A stretch of 64,000 nucleotides of DNA, taken from the NCBI GenBank assembly GCA_963662155.1, contig OY759261.1, positions 9,829,572-9,893,571 of the forward strand. The letters run 5' to 3'. The position numbers and the translations under genes were made by a program. This document shows positions 32,110-43,553 of the stretch, one piece after another (within the stretch, counting starts at the first letter, position 1; every line of letters begins with the position of its first letter). The notes beneath the pieces are model-generated. The model did no database searches, was not told the origin of the DNA, and saw only the letters and a list, made by a program, of their open reading frames with translations. The stretch comes from Lamellibrachia columna (taxonomy: Eukaryota > Annelida > Polychaeta > Sabellida > Siboglinidae).

Positions 32110-34030
32110 GCGAATACAGCGTCTGGTGCTGGTGCTTTTAGTGCCCTGCCACTCCCGCACTCTTACACAAGCCCTGCCATTGCCGCATTCATACATAAAC
32201 CCTGCCACTCCTTCACTCTTACATAAGCCCTGCCACTCTCGCATTCCTACACACCTCTTGCATAATCCAAGCCACTCCTAAACTCTTACATTAACTCTTC
32301 CACTCCCGCGCAATCTTACATAAGCCCTGCCGCACCCGCATTTTTGCACAAACCCCTTATATAAGCCATGCCACTCCAGCACTCTTACATGATCCCTGCC
32401 ATCTCCGCACTCTTACATAAGCCCTGTCATTCTCGCACTGTTACATAAGCCGTGCCACTCCGACACTGTTACATAATTCCTGCCTCTCCCACATTCTTAC
32501 ATAAGCCCTGCCACTTCCGCCCTCATACGTGAGCCCTGGCACTCCCGCATTCTTGCATAAACCCTGCCACTCCCGCCCTCTTACATGAGCCCTGGCACTC
32601 CCACATTAATATATAAATCATGCCACTCCCGCACTCTTACATGAGCCGTGCCACTGCCGGATTCTTACATAAACACTGCTAATCCCGCATTCCTACTGAA
32701 GCGCTGCCACTCCCGCACTCCTGCATAAGTCCTGCCACTCCAGCTCTCTTACATAAGCCCTGCCACTCCAGCCACTACCGCATTATTGCATAAACCCTGC
32801 CACTCCCATACTCTTGCATAAGCCCTGCCACTCCGGCACTCTTACATAAGCCTTGCCGCTCCTGGATTCTTGATTACACCCGCATACTTACATGAGCCCT
32901 ACCACTGCAGCATTCTTATATAAGCCATGCCACTTCCGCATTCTTACATAAGCCATGCCACTCCCGTATTCTAACATAAGCCCTGCCACTCCTGCATTGT
33001 TATATAAGCCCTGCCTATCCCGCACTCTTATATAAGACCAGCCAAACCCGCACTCTTGCACAAACCCTGCCACCCACGCATTCTTACATGAGCCCTGCCA
33101 CCCCCGCATTCTTATATGAGCCCTGAAACTGCCGCCTTCTTACATGAGCTCTGCCACTCCCGGTTTCTTATTTACATAAACCCTCATACATGAGCCCTTT
33201 TCTTATATAAACCCTGTCATTCCCACACTCTAACATATGCCATACCACCCACGCACTCTTGCGTAAGCCCTGCCATTCCTGCATTCTTGCATAAGCCCTG
33301 CCACTCCTGCACTCTTACATAAGTCTTGCCACTCCCGCATTCCTACATAAGTCTTGCCACTCCCGCAGTCTTACATAAACCCTGCCACTCCCGCACTCTT
33401 ACATAAACCCTGTCACTCCCGCACTCCTACATAAGCCCTGAAACCCCCGCCCTCTTACATAAGCCCGGCCACTCCCGCATTCACACATGAGCCCTGACAC
33501 TGCTGACTTCTAACATACACCCTGTCACTCCCGCATTCCTACATACACCCTGCCACTCCCGCATTCCTACATACACCCTGCCACTCCCGCATTCCTACAT
33601 ACACCCTGCCACTCCCGCATTCCTACATACACCCTGCCACTCCCGCATTCCTACATACACCCTGCCACTCCCGCATTCCTACATACACCCTGCCACTCCC
33701 GCATTCCTACATACACCCTGCCACTCCCGCATTCCTACATACACCTTGCCACTCCCGCATTCCTACATACACCCTGCCACTCCCGCATTCCTACATACAT
33801 CCTGCCACTCCCGCATTCCTACATACACCCTGCCACTCCCGCATTCTTATATAAATCATGCCACTCCCGCACTCTTACATGAGCCCTAACACTGCTGATT
33901 TCTTATATGAACCACTCCGGCACTTTTACATGAGCCGTGCCACTGCCGGATTCTTACATAAACCCTGCCACTCCCGCATTCCCACAGAAGCCCTGCCACT
34001 CCCGCACTTTTACATAAGCCCTGCCACTCA
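32110..34030. repeat. 28/29-bp minisatellite, about 66 units, with a homogenised core
   Basis: Unit CCCTGCCACTCCCGCATTCT plus TACATAAG. Units are diverged over 32110-33510, but 33513-33840 consists of about 11 near-identical 28-bp copies (CCTACATACACCCTGCCACT plus CCCGCATT), after which divergence resumes. Confidence 0.93.
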
Positions 34031-34260
34031 TCCTCATCATCTTTCGTATCACCCTCATCACCCACGTCATCATGTCATAATCATCCTCCTCCATAATGCT
34101 CATTGTGATCATCATCCTCATCATGGTGTCATCTTCATCATCTTGTCATCATCATTATCCTCGTTCTCATCCCCATCAACCTCATAATCATCATCATCCA
34201 CCTTGATCATCGTACTCATCCTCCTAGTCATCTTCATCATCATCTGGATCTGGATAATTA
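34031..34260. repeat. Degenerate (ATC)n simple repeat
   Basis: CATCATC/TCATCCTC-rich sequence with interruptions. Confidence 0.85.
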
Positions 34261-34329
34261 CTCAGCAAAGTCCTACTAGGATATTGCGCTGAGGGTTCAT
34301 TTAAGAATGTCCATCTCTACAGTTAGTGA

Positions 34330-34735
34330 GTCCATCAGTCTCTCCATTTCCCTGTGTGGGATCTTTTACTTCCCTGGCACAGAGACCAGATAGAAGGGAC
34401 CAATGGTTCTTGTCGTTTACTTCCCCTGCCACAGAGACCAGATAGAAGGGACCAATGACTCTTAGTATCTCTTCCGAAAGACACAGGCGATGTGGGCTGA
34501 ATGAAATTACCCAAGCTGCGAAACGGCGGAGATGGAATCGAACCACCGTCCATTCGATCGACAGGCGGGTTCTCGAACCACCGTCCACTCGATCGACAGG
34601 CGGGTTCTCGAACCACCGTCCACTCGATCGACAGGCGGGTTCTCGAACCACCGTCCATTCGATCAACAGGCGGGTTCTCGAACCACCGTCCACTCGATCG
34701 TCAGGCGGGTTCTCTAATCATTAGACCACCGCTAA
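34330..34735 (-). mobile_element. tRNA-derived SINE with an expanded head
   Basis: Minus strand: A-box-like GGTGGTCTAATGATTAGA (34730-34713) and B box GGTTCGATTCC (34544-34534), followed by a body (CGTTTCGCAGCTTGGGTAAT, GCCTGTGTCTTTCGGAAGAG, ATTGGTCCCTTCTATCTGG) that is shared with the SINE at 35307 and repeated once near 34380-34450. Between the boxes a 35-bp unit is repeated five times, stretching the head from ~65 to ~205 bp. Confidence 0.8.
34542..34716 (-). repeat. 35-bp tandem repeat (5 units) inside the SINE tRNA head
   Basis: Units start at 34542, 34577, 34612, 34647 and 34682. Each spans the anticodon/variable region from AGAACCCGCC to GGTGGTTCGA, so each junction creates a partial B box fused to the D-loop side (GGTTCGAGAACC). 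Variation between units is 1-2 bases. Confidence 0.92.
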
Positions 34736-35306
34736 CCACTCATTATATTGCCGTAATCATTATTATTATTGTCCTCCTCTTTGTCATTATTATATAAGCG
34801 GTTGATTATTGCATGACGTGTCGACTATTACATAAGTGGTTGTGACACATGATGTAATGACGATGGTTTGGTTCTGGCGAGAGAACCAAATTTATTCGTG
34901 TCGTAAATATAATCAAGCGCTGCAACGGATCATTCCATTTCACATTGGATTTCTCATCTCTACCAAGTTTACCTCTCTAACAATTTAAAAAAAAATAGAT
35001 GTTGGTGCTGTTTTTAGAGCCACTACTACAAGCTTTCGCTTCCAGAACTCCAGAGTAATGCTTCCAGAGATAACTCTAACCGAACGTTCCCAGACTGAAA
35101 CGGCTGCAGAGTTTCTGACATGTCGATGACTATTACAATACACAGTGAAACGGCTTTAGACCAACACAGCTACAAACACGTGTCTTCGTTGTTTATTCCA
35201 ACAGTATGGAGGACCAGGTAACTAGATGTATTAAACGTTGACGGAGGGCACGCTGCCATATATCTAATATATAATTATCAGATCCTCACGTCTGTGGTGA
35301 AATAGC

Positions 35307-35500
35307 GGGTTGATGTGGCTGTGTGGTAGAAGCTAGAGTGTGGGACTGTCGGTCGAGGGACCGGGGTTCAAAACCGCCTGCTGCCGTTTCGAAACTTGGG
35401 CAATTTCCTTAATTCACTCCACTTTGCCTGTGTTTTTTGGAAGAGACAGTTGGTCCTTCTATCTAACAGGGAAATGGAAAAACGTTAGCTCACAGAGCTA
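35307..35500 (+). mobile_element. tRNA-derived SINE, second copy with a different head
   Basis: A-box-like TGGCTGTGTGGTAGAAGC (from 35316) and B-box-like GGGTTCAAAACC (35364-35375), then the same body: CCGTTTCGAAACTTGGGCAA, GCCTGTGTTTTTTGGAAGAG, TTGGTCCTTCTATCT. The head differs from that at 34735, as happens when one SINE body is joined to different tRNA-derived promoters. Confidence 0.75.
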
Positions 35501-35604
35501 AGCTAACCTCACTACTACCTCCCAGTTAGGTGTGGTCAGCTGTTGTTTGGAGAGTCTTTCATCAACTAAGTGGAAACTTCCATTCGACTGGCAAATTGAT
35601 AATA

Positions 35605-37875
35605 GAGAGTTTTTTGCAAGCGCACCGATCTCGGCTCCCTTCCAGATCCCGATCTCGCTACGCGTGCTACGTCATCGCTTCTTGTGTTTAAACGATCGGG
35701 GCCGGGTCGATGAGATAGGGAAAACACCGATCTCGCAGGTTCAATCGGTTAGTGGTCTCCCTATCTATAGTACGTTGAAATTATGGTTGAATAAAAATAA
35801 TAAATCTACAGCAAGTGTACGTAAGTCTGTTGTTGACTGGTTAGCTGCCCTATTTTAGTTGCCAATGGGCTCAGTGCATCGGAAAAAAGAGCTTTAAGTG
35901 CGCACTGTCTATGACTACGGCTATGCCTAGGCTATGGTAAACAAAACTACACGAAACCATCGACGGCACCGTAGGCGTAGACTTAGATTTAGACATCGCA
36001 TTGTAGATCAGTCCTATGGTATAAACTAGACCAAAAATTCCAGCTGAAGTGTACTGAAATGATGTACAATGCAAAAACAAACAGTTATGGTTAACATTCT
36101 ATATTGTTTTTTTTTTAAATAAAATATATACTCGAGTTTCCTAACTTCGTCTTCGACTCGTGCACCTTTTGTTTTGTTCGCTTATGAAAGGTTAGCGCAA
36201 CTATCCGACTATTATTCTCATAAATAAATTCATATTTTGTTGTGATACGATGTCCACAACTGCAACTGTCAGTTCAGCATAAACACTGACCTCCAATGAC
36301 CAACCGCTAGTTGCAGAACGATAAAATACTGCATTGCCACGGAATTGTGCAACGCACGAATTTGGGACATGCAACCATACAGACAAGTGTTTTTATTTTA
36401 CATACTTTCGGATATCATGAATATTTCTTGTTCTGCTTAAAATACAAATAACCTAAAAACTATTTATGCAATATCTGAGATTTTGGCATGGTTATTCTCC
36501 ATTATGTGTAGATGCTAGATAGTAACAGACTTACTACTGTATATAAATTCTCCCACAATCTGCCATTGGCATTGAAGGTGTGGGTTTTATGTGTGAGATT
36601 GAGTCATCGAATGAGTTTAACAATAAAACATGTTAGAACACAAATAAATCTTATTTGGATCAGTAACACACCTACATATATGAGAACTTTGAAGTTTCTA
36701 TGTTGTTGGTAAATAGTTAAAAGTGGCCTATGTATAGCAGCTATGGCCATAGAGATAAAATTCCAATTTATTTGTACATGAAAATCAAGTACAGTGCCAG
36801 TGTAATACACCAAATTTGGATTCCCTATTCAAATGGCTCAATGTTGAAAAAAAAATTTTTTATGGACGCTTCGCATTACAACACAATATCAACTAGATGA
36901 TTTGATACCTGTTCCATCTGTAGTAAGAAAACTATGTAAATATTGCTGTTAAATGCAACAAAAACCTTCTGAATACATAATTCTAGATTATATTTATCAG
37001 GTGCGTCTAACTTGAGAAGTTTTCAAGGTATGTATCTGAAATTTGCTGAAAATGTAGATATATTGGTAAATATTGACTATGCAAAATTCTACTATTTTTA
37101 TTTATACAAAATAAATTTGGCAGAAAGTGGAAATAGTCATAACTCAGAAATTAATCTAGCTACATCCCTATGGTTTAACGTGTGTGGTTACACAGACCAA
37201 TACATTAATTGGTTAACTGTTGGTAGAATCCAAAAATTGGAGTGCCACAATAATCTCGTATTTTGATTAATTTGAGACATAATACCCCATCGTAAATTTT
37301 TTCTTGTCATGTGTGTTATCTAGACCTATGAGGATGTGTAATTATAATGGATGTATGTAAATTTTGGGGTGTAATTTAAAATCCGGGTGTTAGTCAAATC
37401 TTAATTGGAGTTGAATTGATCCAAACATCGTGTGACTTATAAGAATTGATTTGATAAAAATCAAAACGGATTGATTTGGAATTTAATTGGAATTAGAAAT
37501 TCTGCAAATTTAGCTGAATTTAATTAATTGTTCAGTTCATATAAAACGTAAATGTTTTGATATAAATTTACACATATAAACAAGGAAATATATTATAATT
37601 TATTTATTCTTCAGACTTATTTTCACTTAAAAAATTACAAGGTGTGATGATCTTATTTGGAAATCAAAACAGAAATAGCACCTGCTCTAAGTAAACACGT
37701 AATTTGTGGGACAACACAATAAAAGGTAGATGTAGATAGCGCCACCCGCGTAGATCGGGTTACGTTGGCGCGTGTTGCAAAAACTACTCGGTCCCCGATC
37801 TCCTACTCACCGTACCGATCGCGCGCGAGATCGGGATCGGGAAGGGAGCCGAGATCGGTGCGCTTTCAAAAACTC
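35605..37875. mobile_element. 2.27-kb TA-flanked inverted-repeat element without transposase
   Basis: The left end GAGAGTTTTTTGCAAGCGCA then CCGATCTCGGCTCCCTTCC is mirrored at 37815-37875 (GGAAGGGAGCCGAGATCGG then TGCGCTTTCAAAAACTC). TA flanks both ends (35603-35604; 37876-37877), and CCCGATCTCGC extends the inverted repeat inward. The AT-rich interior (35870-37730) contains only short frames (for example 37012-37266) with no DDE motif that I recognise. Probably a non-autonomous Tc1/mariner-like element (inference from the TA). Confidence 0.75.
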
Positions 37876-37877
37876 TA

Positions 37878-39473
37878 ATATATAATCATCGGGGATGTCA
37901 TAGGTGTGTCAAGTCATGCATAAAACCCTGAGGACGCTACAGTTCCGAATACAATAGACACATCTGTCGTAACGAATGGAAGTGATGCACTGTTTAACTC
38001 ATGTCCTTTGCGTGTGCTCCCGGTGTCGCATTCGCTAACTTAAAATATTAGTGGATTAGATATTTCAATCAGCAGATTGAAATTAAAACGCCGCTCCCTC
38101 GAGAGTACCGGAGACTATTTCTGGTAAACTCGTGCAGCCTGGAAACAAACCTACAGATTGAGTCGTGTGTATACGTGTGCGTGCGTGCCCGTCTGTTTTG
38201 TTCATACATAATTCCTATGTAAGGTTATTGACGTACACTTCCTGTCAATATTAATAACTCCACGTATTCTTGCCGGTAAACGCTGCAGGCCGGGCAATGC
38301 CCTCAAAGCCAAACGCAGTGGGCACTTAATGACCCATGGACACACCGCCCTCCACCTCTCTCCTCTTGCCCACACGCATCCAGGTCGCGCATCTCAAACA
38401 CTCAATTTTTAATTGTCACAGTTCAATAACCTCATTATGTTGTAATTTATATGACGTAGCACATCCAGATTATTATGATGATGAAATCTGGTTAAGTTTG
38501 CAACGTTGAAAAAACAGTTATGACGATTTTTATAAATTTGTTTTACATATTTATAGCTCTTACGTTTAACCGTCAATCCCAATTCGTGTTGAGGCAAATA
38601 AACTTATATGGATCAAATGTATAATGTGGTGAAGTTTCAACTCGATCTGAACGTGACAACTTTGGAATCGATCGCCTCTAGGCTCTAAAGGAAAAGGTGA
38701 ATAAAATAGTCAGCTTTTATGCAGTTTTGAATGGTCATAGCTCAAACGTTTCAACGTCGACCTCAATATTTTTTTTTTTTTTAAATAGTACCGCCAGATA
38801 ATTAATCTGACGAAATATGGTGAGGTTCTGAACGTTGGAAAAATAGTTATTACGATTTTTGTGGCATTAATTTTCTTATGTAACTCCATATTCAAAGGGA
38901 TGTGTTTTGAATTAAATTTATTGTAAGGCAGTTATTTGTTTTGTTTTTACAATTGTATAAACATTTGTTAAACATTAGACGCCTTTAGTAGAATTATAAA
39001 ACAATTTATATGCAAACAAATATCAGCAAGAAAGTAGGGAGCTTGATCGTTGGTCAAAATAAAGAGGGCTCATGGTAGCGCCACCTGTGTTCTTAAGTTT
39101 GCACGTCAACCCACAAGTTTGGGGGTCGATTGCCTTTAACATTGGCTTCCCTGGTGTGGTCACAATTGCCACCTGTGTATGCAGGCAAGTTTTACAGTAA
39201 ATAAATCATTTACCACTGAGCTTCTGAGGCTGCACCTCATCTTGCTAACAACAGTCCCTGCCACACAGAAGTTTCGCACATTACCACCAAGTGCTAACAG
39301 TCAGTGCAGCCATGTCACTGTCCAAATCTTTGTTACTGACCACTCAGGCCTTATCTCATTGCCTTTCTCAGTTGACAAGGTTTATTTACAGAGATTGGCC
39401 AATTAATTCACCTGCCTGCTAATTCCCTTTGTTTGAGACTGGAAGACAGCACACTTGTTATTATTATTATTTA
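37878..39473. other. No recognisable gene; degenerate internal repeat
   Basis: Around 38480-38560 and 38815-38890 a segment recurs in diverged form (GGTNANGTT...AACGTTG.AAAAA.AGTTA followed by ACGATTTTT). Otherwise unannotated sequence. Confidence 0.5.
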
Positions 39474-39700
39474 TGTAGGACAACACTACCAGCTAACTAG
39501 ATGTTGACTCGGAAACGTGGCTTGTTTGCTGAAGACAACATTCACAAGTCCAAAGTATGTTTGTATATGAGCTTTATAGTAAGCCAACTTTTTATATGCA
39601 AGAATACATTATGCAAATATAATAAATAAAATGTTGTCATTTAGTGTAGATAACTGAAAATACACAAAGTAACAGCAAAGGTGGGTGAACCGACCACACG
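39474..39700 (-). repeat. Ngaro terminal repeat B2
   Basis: Direct repeat of 40397-40632: TAGGACAACACTACC, CACAAGTCCAAAGTATGTTT against CACAAGTCCAATGTATGTTT, ATGCAAGAATACATTATGCA, CACAAAGTAACAGCAAAGGT. The high-coordinate edge passes straight into the 23-bp array. Confidence 0.88.
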
Positions 39701-39925
39701 CAGGTGGAGGAACCGACCACACGCAGGTGGAGGAACCGACCACACGCAGGTGGAGGAACCGACCACACGCAGGTGGGTGAACCGACCACACGCAGGTGGG
39801 TGAACCGACCACACGCAGGTGGGTGAACCGACCACACGCAGGTGGAGGAACCGACCACACGCAGGTGGAGGAACCGACCACACGCAGGTGGGTGAACCGA
39901 CCACACGCAGGTGGAGGATCCCACC
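39681..39925. repeat. 23-bp minisatellite at the edge of B2, about 10 units
   Basis: CGACCACACGCAGGTGG followed by AGGAAC or GTGAAC. The unit resembles the corresponding B1 sequence at 40598-40622 (GGTGGGGGAATCGGCCACAC), so the array seems to have grown from the terminal repeat. The two unit types are intermixed. Confidence 0.93.
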
Positions 39926-40219
39926 AACCTAATAACAAGGCTAAAAACCTTGTGTACACAGTAGTACCAAAAAGGGGAAAGCATTAGGTACCAGACCTCA
40001 CCCTACACCCCTTACAGATAATTACAACGAGAATCACTATCTTTAATCATAAAGTATGCCTATTATTGCATAACAAAACCAGATATCTGACACAGGAGAT
40101 CTATACAGATATTAAATTAAAACATATAGACCATTTAGTAACCAGTCGAAGTTAGTAAACCGACCCAACCAGAAAACAAACTTAAACAGGTGAAGATTGG
40201 GTAGGAGGGTGGGAAATTT
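39926..40219. other. Unique segment between A2 and B2
   Basis: No ORF or motif recognised; separates terminal repeats that are contiguous in intact Ngaro elements. Confidence 0.5.
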
Positions 40220-40393
40220 TTTTTCAAAACACAAGCGAAAATATTACCTTTGACCTTCGGCGAAATATTGAAAGAGGGGCCAAGCAGACTGCGGGAGGAA
40301 ATGATCACGTGCTCAGGTCGGCCTACCGTATAATAAAAAATATAATCGGTAGCGTTGCTCACATAAATACCGTTTGAGTTTCATTCAAAAGGT
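40220..40393 (-). repeat. Ngaro terminal repeat A2
   Basis: Direct repeat of 45412-45585: GCGAAAATATTACCTTTGA, GGAGGAAATGATCACGTGCT then CAGGTCGGCCTACCGTATAA, and GTTTGAGTTTCATTCAAAAG. About 90% alike by eye, with a short indel near 40258. Confidence 0.9.
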
Positions 40394-40396
40394 GAT

Positions 40397-40632
40397 TTTA
40401 TGTAGGACAACACTACCGGTTAACAAGATGTTGACTTGGAAATGTAGTTCGTTTGCTGAAGGCAAAATTCACAAGTCCAATGTATGTTTGTATATGAGTT
40501 TTTATAGTAAGCCAACTTTTTTATATGCAAGAATACATTATGCACATATAATATATAAAATGTCGTCATTTATGCAAATACACAAAGTAACAGCAAAGGT
40601 GGGGGAATCGGCCACACCAGGCCAATTCTGTA
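40397..40632 (-). repeat. Ngaro terminal repeat B1
   Basis: Abuts A2 with only three bases between, as expected of the B1-A2 junction; direct copy of 39474-39700. Confidence 0.88.
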
Positions 40633-40755
40633 ATAAACTCATAATGCCCCCGGGATTCCGTGTCACTAGGTAGCAACAAGTGCATCTACCTTACACAATT
40701 ACTACAAGTCGCTGTTGTAGACTAATAATTCCTTAGTATTGGATTGTTAAATTTG

Positions 40756-40980
40756 CTACACATAATGCCCCACCTATGTAGAAAGAATCCGTGTTTCAAA
40801 TGAAAGCCTGTATTTCTATATAAGCAGTTCCACCCATATATCCAGTGTGAATAAACCTATTGCTACATGGAATGTCCCACCTAAATAGAAAGCATCCATG
40901 CCACACATTACAAAGTAGTATGTCTGTCACCCATCGCTACTATAGTACACTGAATGCCCCACCTACGTAGAAAGCACCCA
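40756..40980. repeat. Three degenerate ATGCCCCACCTA-type repeats
   Basis: AATGCCCCACCTATGTAGAA near 40763, AATGTCCCACCTAAATAGAA near 40869 and AATGCCCCACCTACGTAGAA near 40951, each followed by a GCATCC/GCACCC-like tail. They lie between the recombinase remnant and B1. Confidence 0.75.
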
Positions 40981-41760
40981 CGTTATAAATTGCCATTATT
41001 ATCAACCGAGTTGCCTCGTAGTCCCAAATACAACTTCGCAGCTTTAACTGGGCAAAAGGTGAATCTGTTTGCGCTGGAATAACTAACGACACTGGAGGGC
41101 CCTGGTATTGCTTGTATATGTGAAACACAACCATACAGCACTAGATGTTACTGCCACCTGATTCACCTGCAAGACATTACTGATGCGAGCTGTTGATGTT
41201 ACAGCTATTTCTCTGATTAGAAGAAAGGCATGAAATGCTAATAAATACATGGCGGAAGTCAAAATGTTGTTATAATAACAAAGTGAAATTTTTGGTGTCG
41301 AACGAACCAACTGGTATAAAACTGATTGTGTGACTGGTGCCCGCTGATCACCTGATGACTTCAGTCTTGCTGCCCCGTGTAACAATTTCCTCACCACAAA
41401 TGTTACAGCCGGGTCGTCCAGGTCATGTCTTTTATGAACCTGAAGCGTCAGCAAACAGCTATGGCTTTTGTGAAGAAAGCCACTGATCGTTAATAATGAG
41501 TGATGTCCCATTAAATTCTCAATAAACATGGACCAAGCAGCCAAATCAAGACGTGCCTCTTGCCCCAAACGTATATGAAAATGAGGCTTAACGATACCGA
41601 TTGTGAGATCAATAAGATGACACAGGAAAGGGCGTCCCGGAACAGTCACTTTACAGACAAAGTTCAAAGTATCGATAAGGGACGGCCGCTCCCGCAGTGA
41701 ACTTTTTACGTCGACTGAAAGACCTCACTAAATTGATTGCTGCCTCAAGCTTGTCCTGAG
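40940..41760 (-). pseudogene. Ngaro RNase H/linker and tyrosine recombinase remnant
   Basis: Starts LPQDKLEAAINLVRSFSRRK (~41750), frameshifts into LIDTLNFVCKVTVPGRPFLC then HLIDLTIGIVKPHFHIRL (the RT/RNase H connection typical of DIRS elements), HDLDDPAVTFVVRKLLHGAA, and the recombinase core QRAPVTQSVLYQLV and MYLLAFHAFLLIREIAVTS. Relatives read FLRIGE there; here LLIREI replaces it, so the first catalytic Arg appears lost. A second frame (41134-40940) has HIYKQYQGPPVSLVIP before the sequence ends. The HxxR/Tyr part is missing, so it is inactive. Confidence 0.82.
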
Positions 41761-41765
41761 GGAGC

Positions 41766-42893
41766 CTGCATTGTCCCAGTGTCTACCTCTATACCGTGCA
41801 CATCAACACACGAAGATGACAACACAGCATTGTCCCAGTGTCTACCTCTATACCGTGCACAGCAACACACGTAGATGACAACACAGCATTGTCCCAGTGT
41901 CTACCTCTATACCGTGCACAGCAACACACGTAGATGACAACACAGCATTGTCCCAGTGTCTACCTCTATACCGTGCACAGCAACACACGTAGATGACAAC
42001 ACAGCATTGTCCCAGTGTCTACCTCTATACCGTGCACATCAACACACGTAGATGACAACACAGCATTGTCCCAGTGTCTACCTCTATACCGTGCACATTA
42101 ACACACGTAGATGACAACACAGCATTGTCCCAGTGTCTACCTCTATACCGTGCACAGCAACACACGTAGATGACAACACAGCATTGTCCCAGTGTCTACC
42201 TCTATACCGTGCACATCAACACACGTAGATGACAACACAGCATTGTCCCAGTGTCTACCTCTATACCGTGCACAGCAACACACGTAGATGACAACACAGC
42301 ATTGTCCCAGTGTCTACCTCTATACCGTGCACATCAACACACGTAGATGACAACACAGCATTGTCCCAGTGTCTACCTCTATACCGTGCACAGCAACACA
42401 CGTAGATGACAACACAGCATTGTCCCAGTATCTACCTCTATACCGTGCACATCAACACACGTAGATGACAACACAGCATTGTCCCAGTGTCTACCTCTAT
42501 ACCGTGCACATCAACACACGTAGATGACAACACAGCATTGTCCCAGTGTCTACCTCTATACCGTGCACAGCAACACACGTAGATGACAACACAGCATTGT
42601 CCCAGTATCTACCTCTATACCGTGCACATCAACACACGTAGATGACAACACAGCATTGTCCCAGTGTCTACCTCTATACCGTGCACATCAACACACGTAG
42701 ATGACAACACAGCATTGTCCCAGTGTCTACCTCTATACCGTGCACAGCAACACACGTAGATGACAACACAGCATTGTCCCAGTGTCTACCTCTATACCGT
42801 GCACAGCAACACACGTAGATGACAACACAGCATTGTCCCAGTGTCTACCTCTATACCGTGCACATCAACACACGTAGATGGCAACACAGTTTT
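41766..42893 (-). repeat. 59-bp minisatellite seeded by Ngaro RT sequence, 19 units
   Basis: Unit (plus) GCATTGTCCCAGTGTCTACC, TCTATACCGTGCACA(G/T)CAAC, ACACGTAGATGACAACACA, with almost no variation. Read on the minus strand one unit encodes STCVDVHGIEVDTGTM, the position of the conserved LGIE(I/V)DT block of DIRS RTs, directly before LPQDKLE in the flank. The unit length is not a multiple of 3, so amplification destroyed the frame. The catalytic Asp-Asp region expected just upstream is not recognisable. Confidence 0.93.
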
Positions 42894-43060
42894 GATACGT
42901 TTCACTGGAATTGACAAAAAATCAGCCACGGAAAAAAATTGCTGCAAATAGAGGTTGCAGCGTTACTCCGATGGAGACAGAAATATGAAATCAAATATGT
43001 GAGTTGTGTATAACATGATAAACAGTTTGTAAAATCTACTGCAAAGCACAGCTAAATAGC

Positions 43061-43542
43061 TCAAAGACTCTGCAAGACACATCGATCATAGAAATAATGA
43101 CCTTCAAATGTAAAACCCAGCATATGATAATCTCTAGGATGAACAGGAATAATCCGAAATGCTGCTTCTATATCCGCTTTGGCGATAAAGCAACCCTGAC
43201 CAACTGATGTTTGCAATGAAGCAAAATAGTCATAATCCTCATATGGTACGTAACAAAATTCCTTTGGTATCCCGAAGTTCACTGAATCTCCCATTGGAAA
43301 TGATACGCCATGAATGATCCATAACTTGCCTTTGGAAAGAATCCCAGTGGTGATATAATTAAAGTACCAAATGGTATTGATGTGAATGTACTTGCTATGC
43401 AACCTAAGGCATGTTCTTTATGAATCATATCTATGGCTACAGGAAGGTTTTCAAAAAGAGATGGGTGATTACCTGATATAGTCCTATGGCTTAGGTTGCC
43501 CTGGGAAGAAATCCGAAAACCTTGAGTGAAACCCAGCCACAC
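43061..43542 (-). pseudogene. Ngaro/DIRS reverse transcriptase, N-terminal half
   Basis: Two overlapping minus-strand frames joined by a frameshift near 43310-43330: GFRISSQGNLSHRTISGNHP, SIPFGTLIISPLGFFPKASY, then LWIIHGVSFPMGDSVNFGIP, EFCYVPYEDYDYF, FIAKADIEAAFRIIPVHPRD and YHMLGFTFEGHYFYDRC. KADIEAAFR with IPVHP is the motif A signature of DIRS-type RTs. After YDRC a shifted FELFSCALQ continues the family pattern, then the homology fades before the minisatellite. Confidence 0.88.
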
Positions 43543-43553
43543 TTTTTTTCAGG

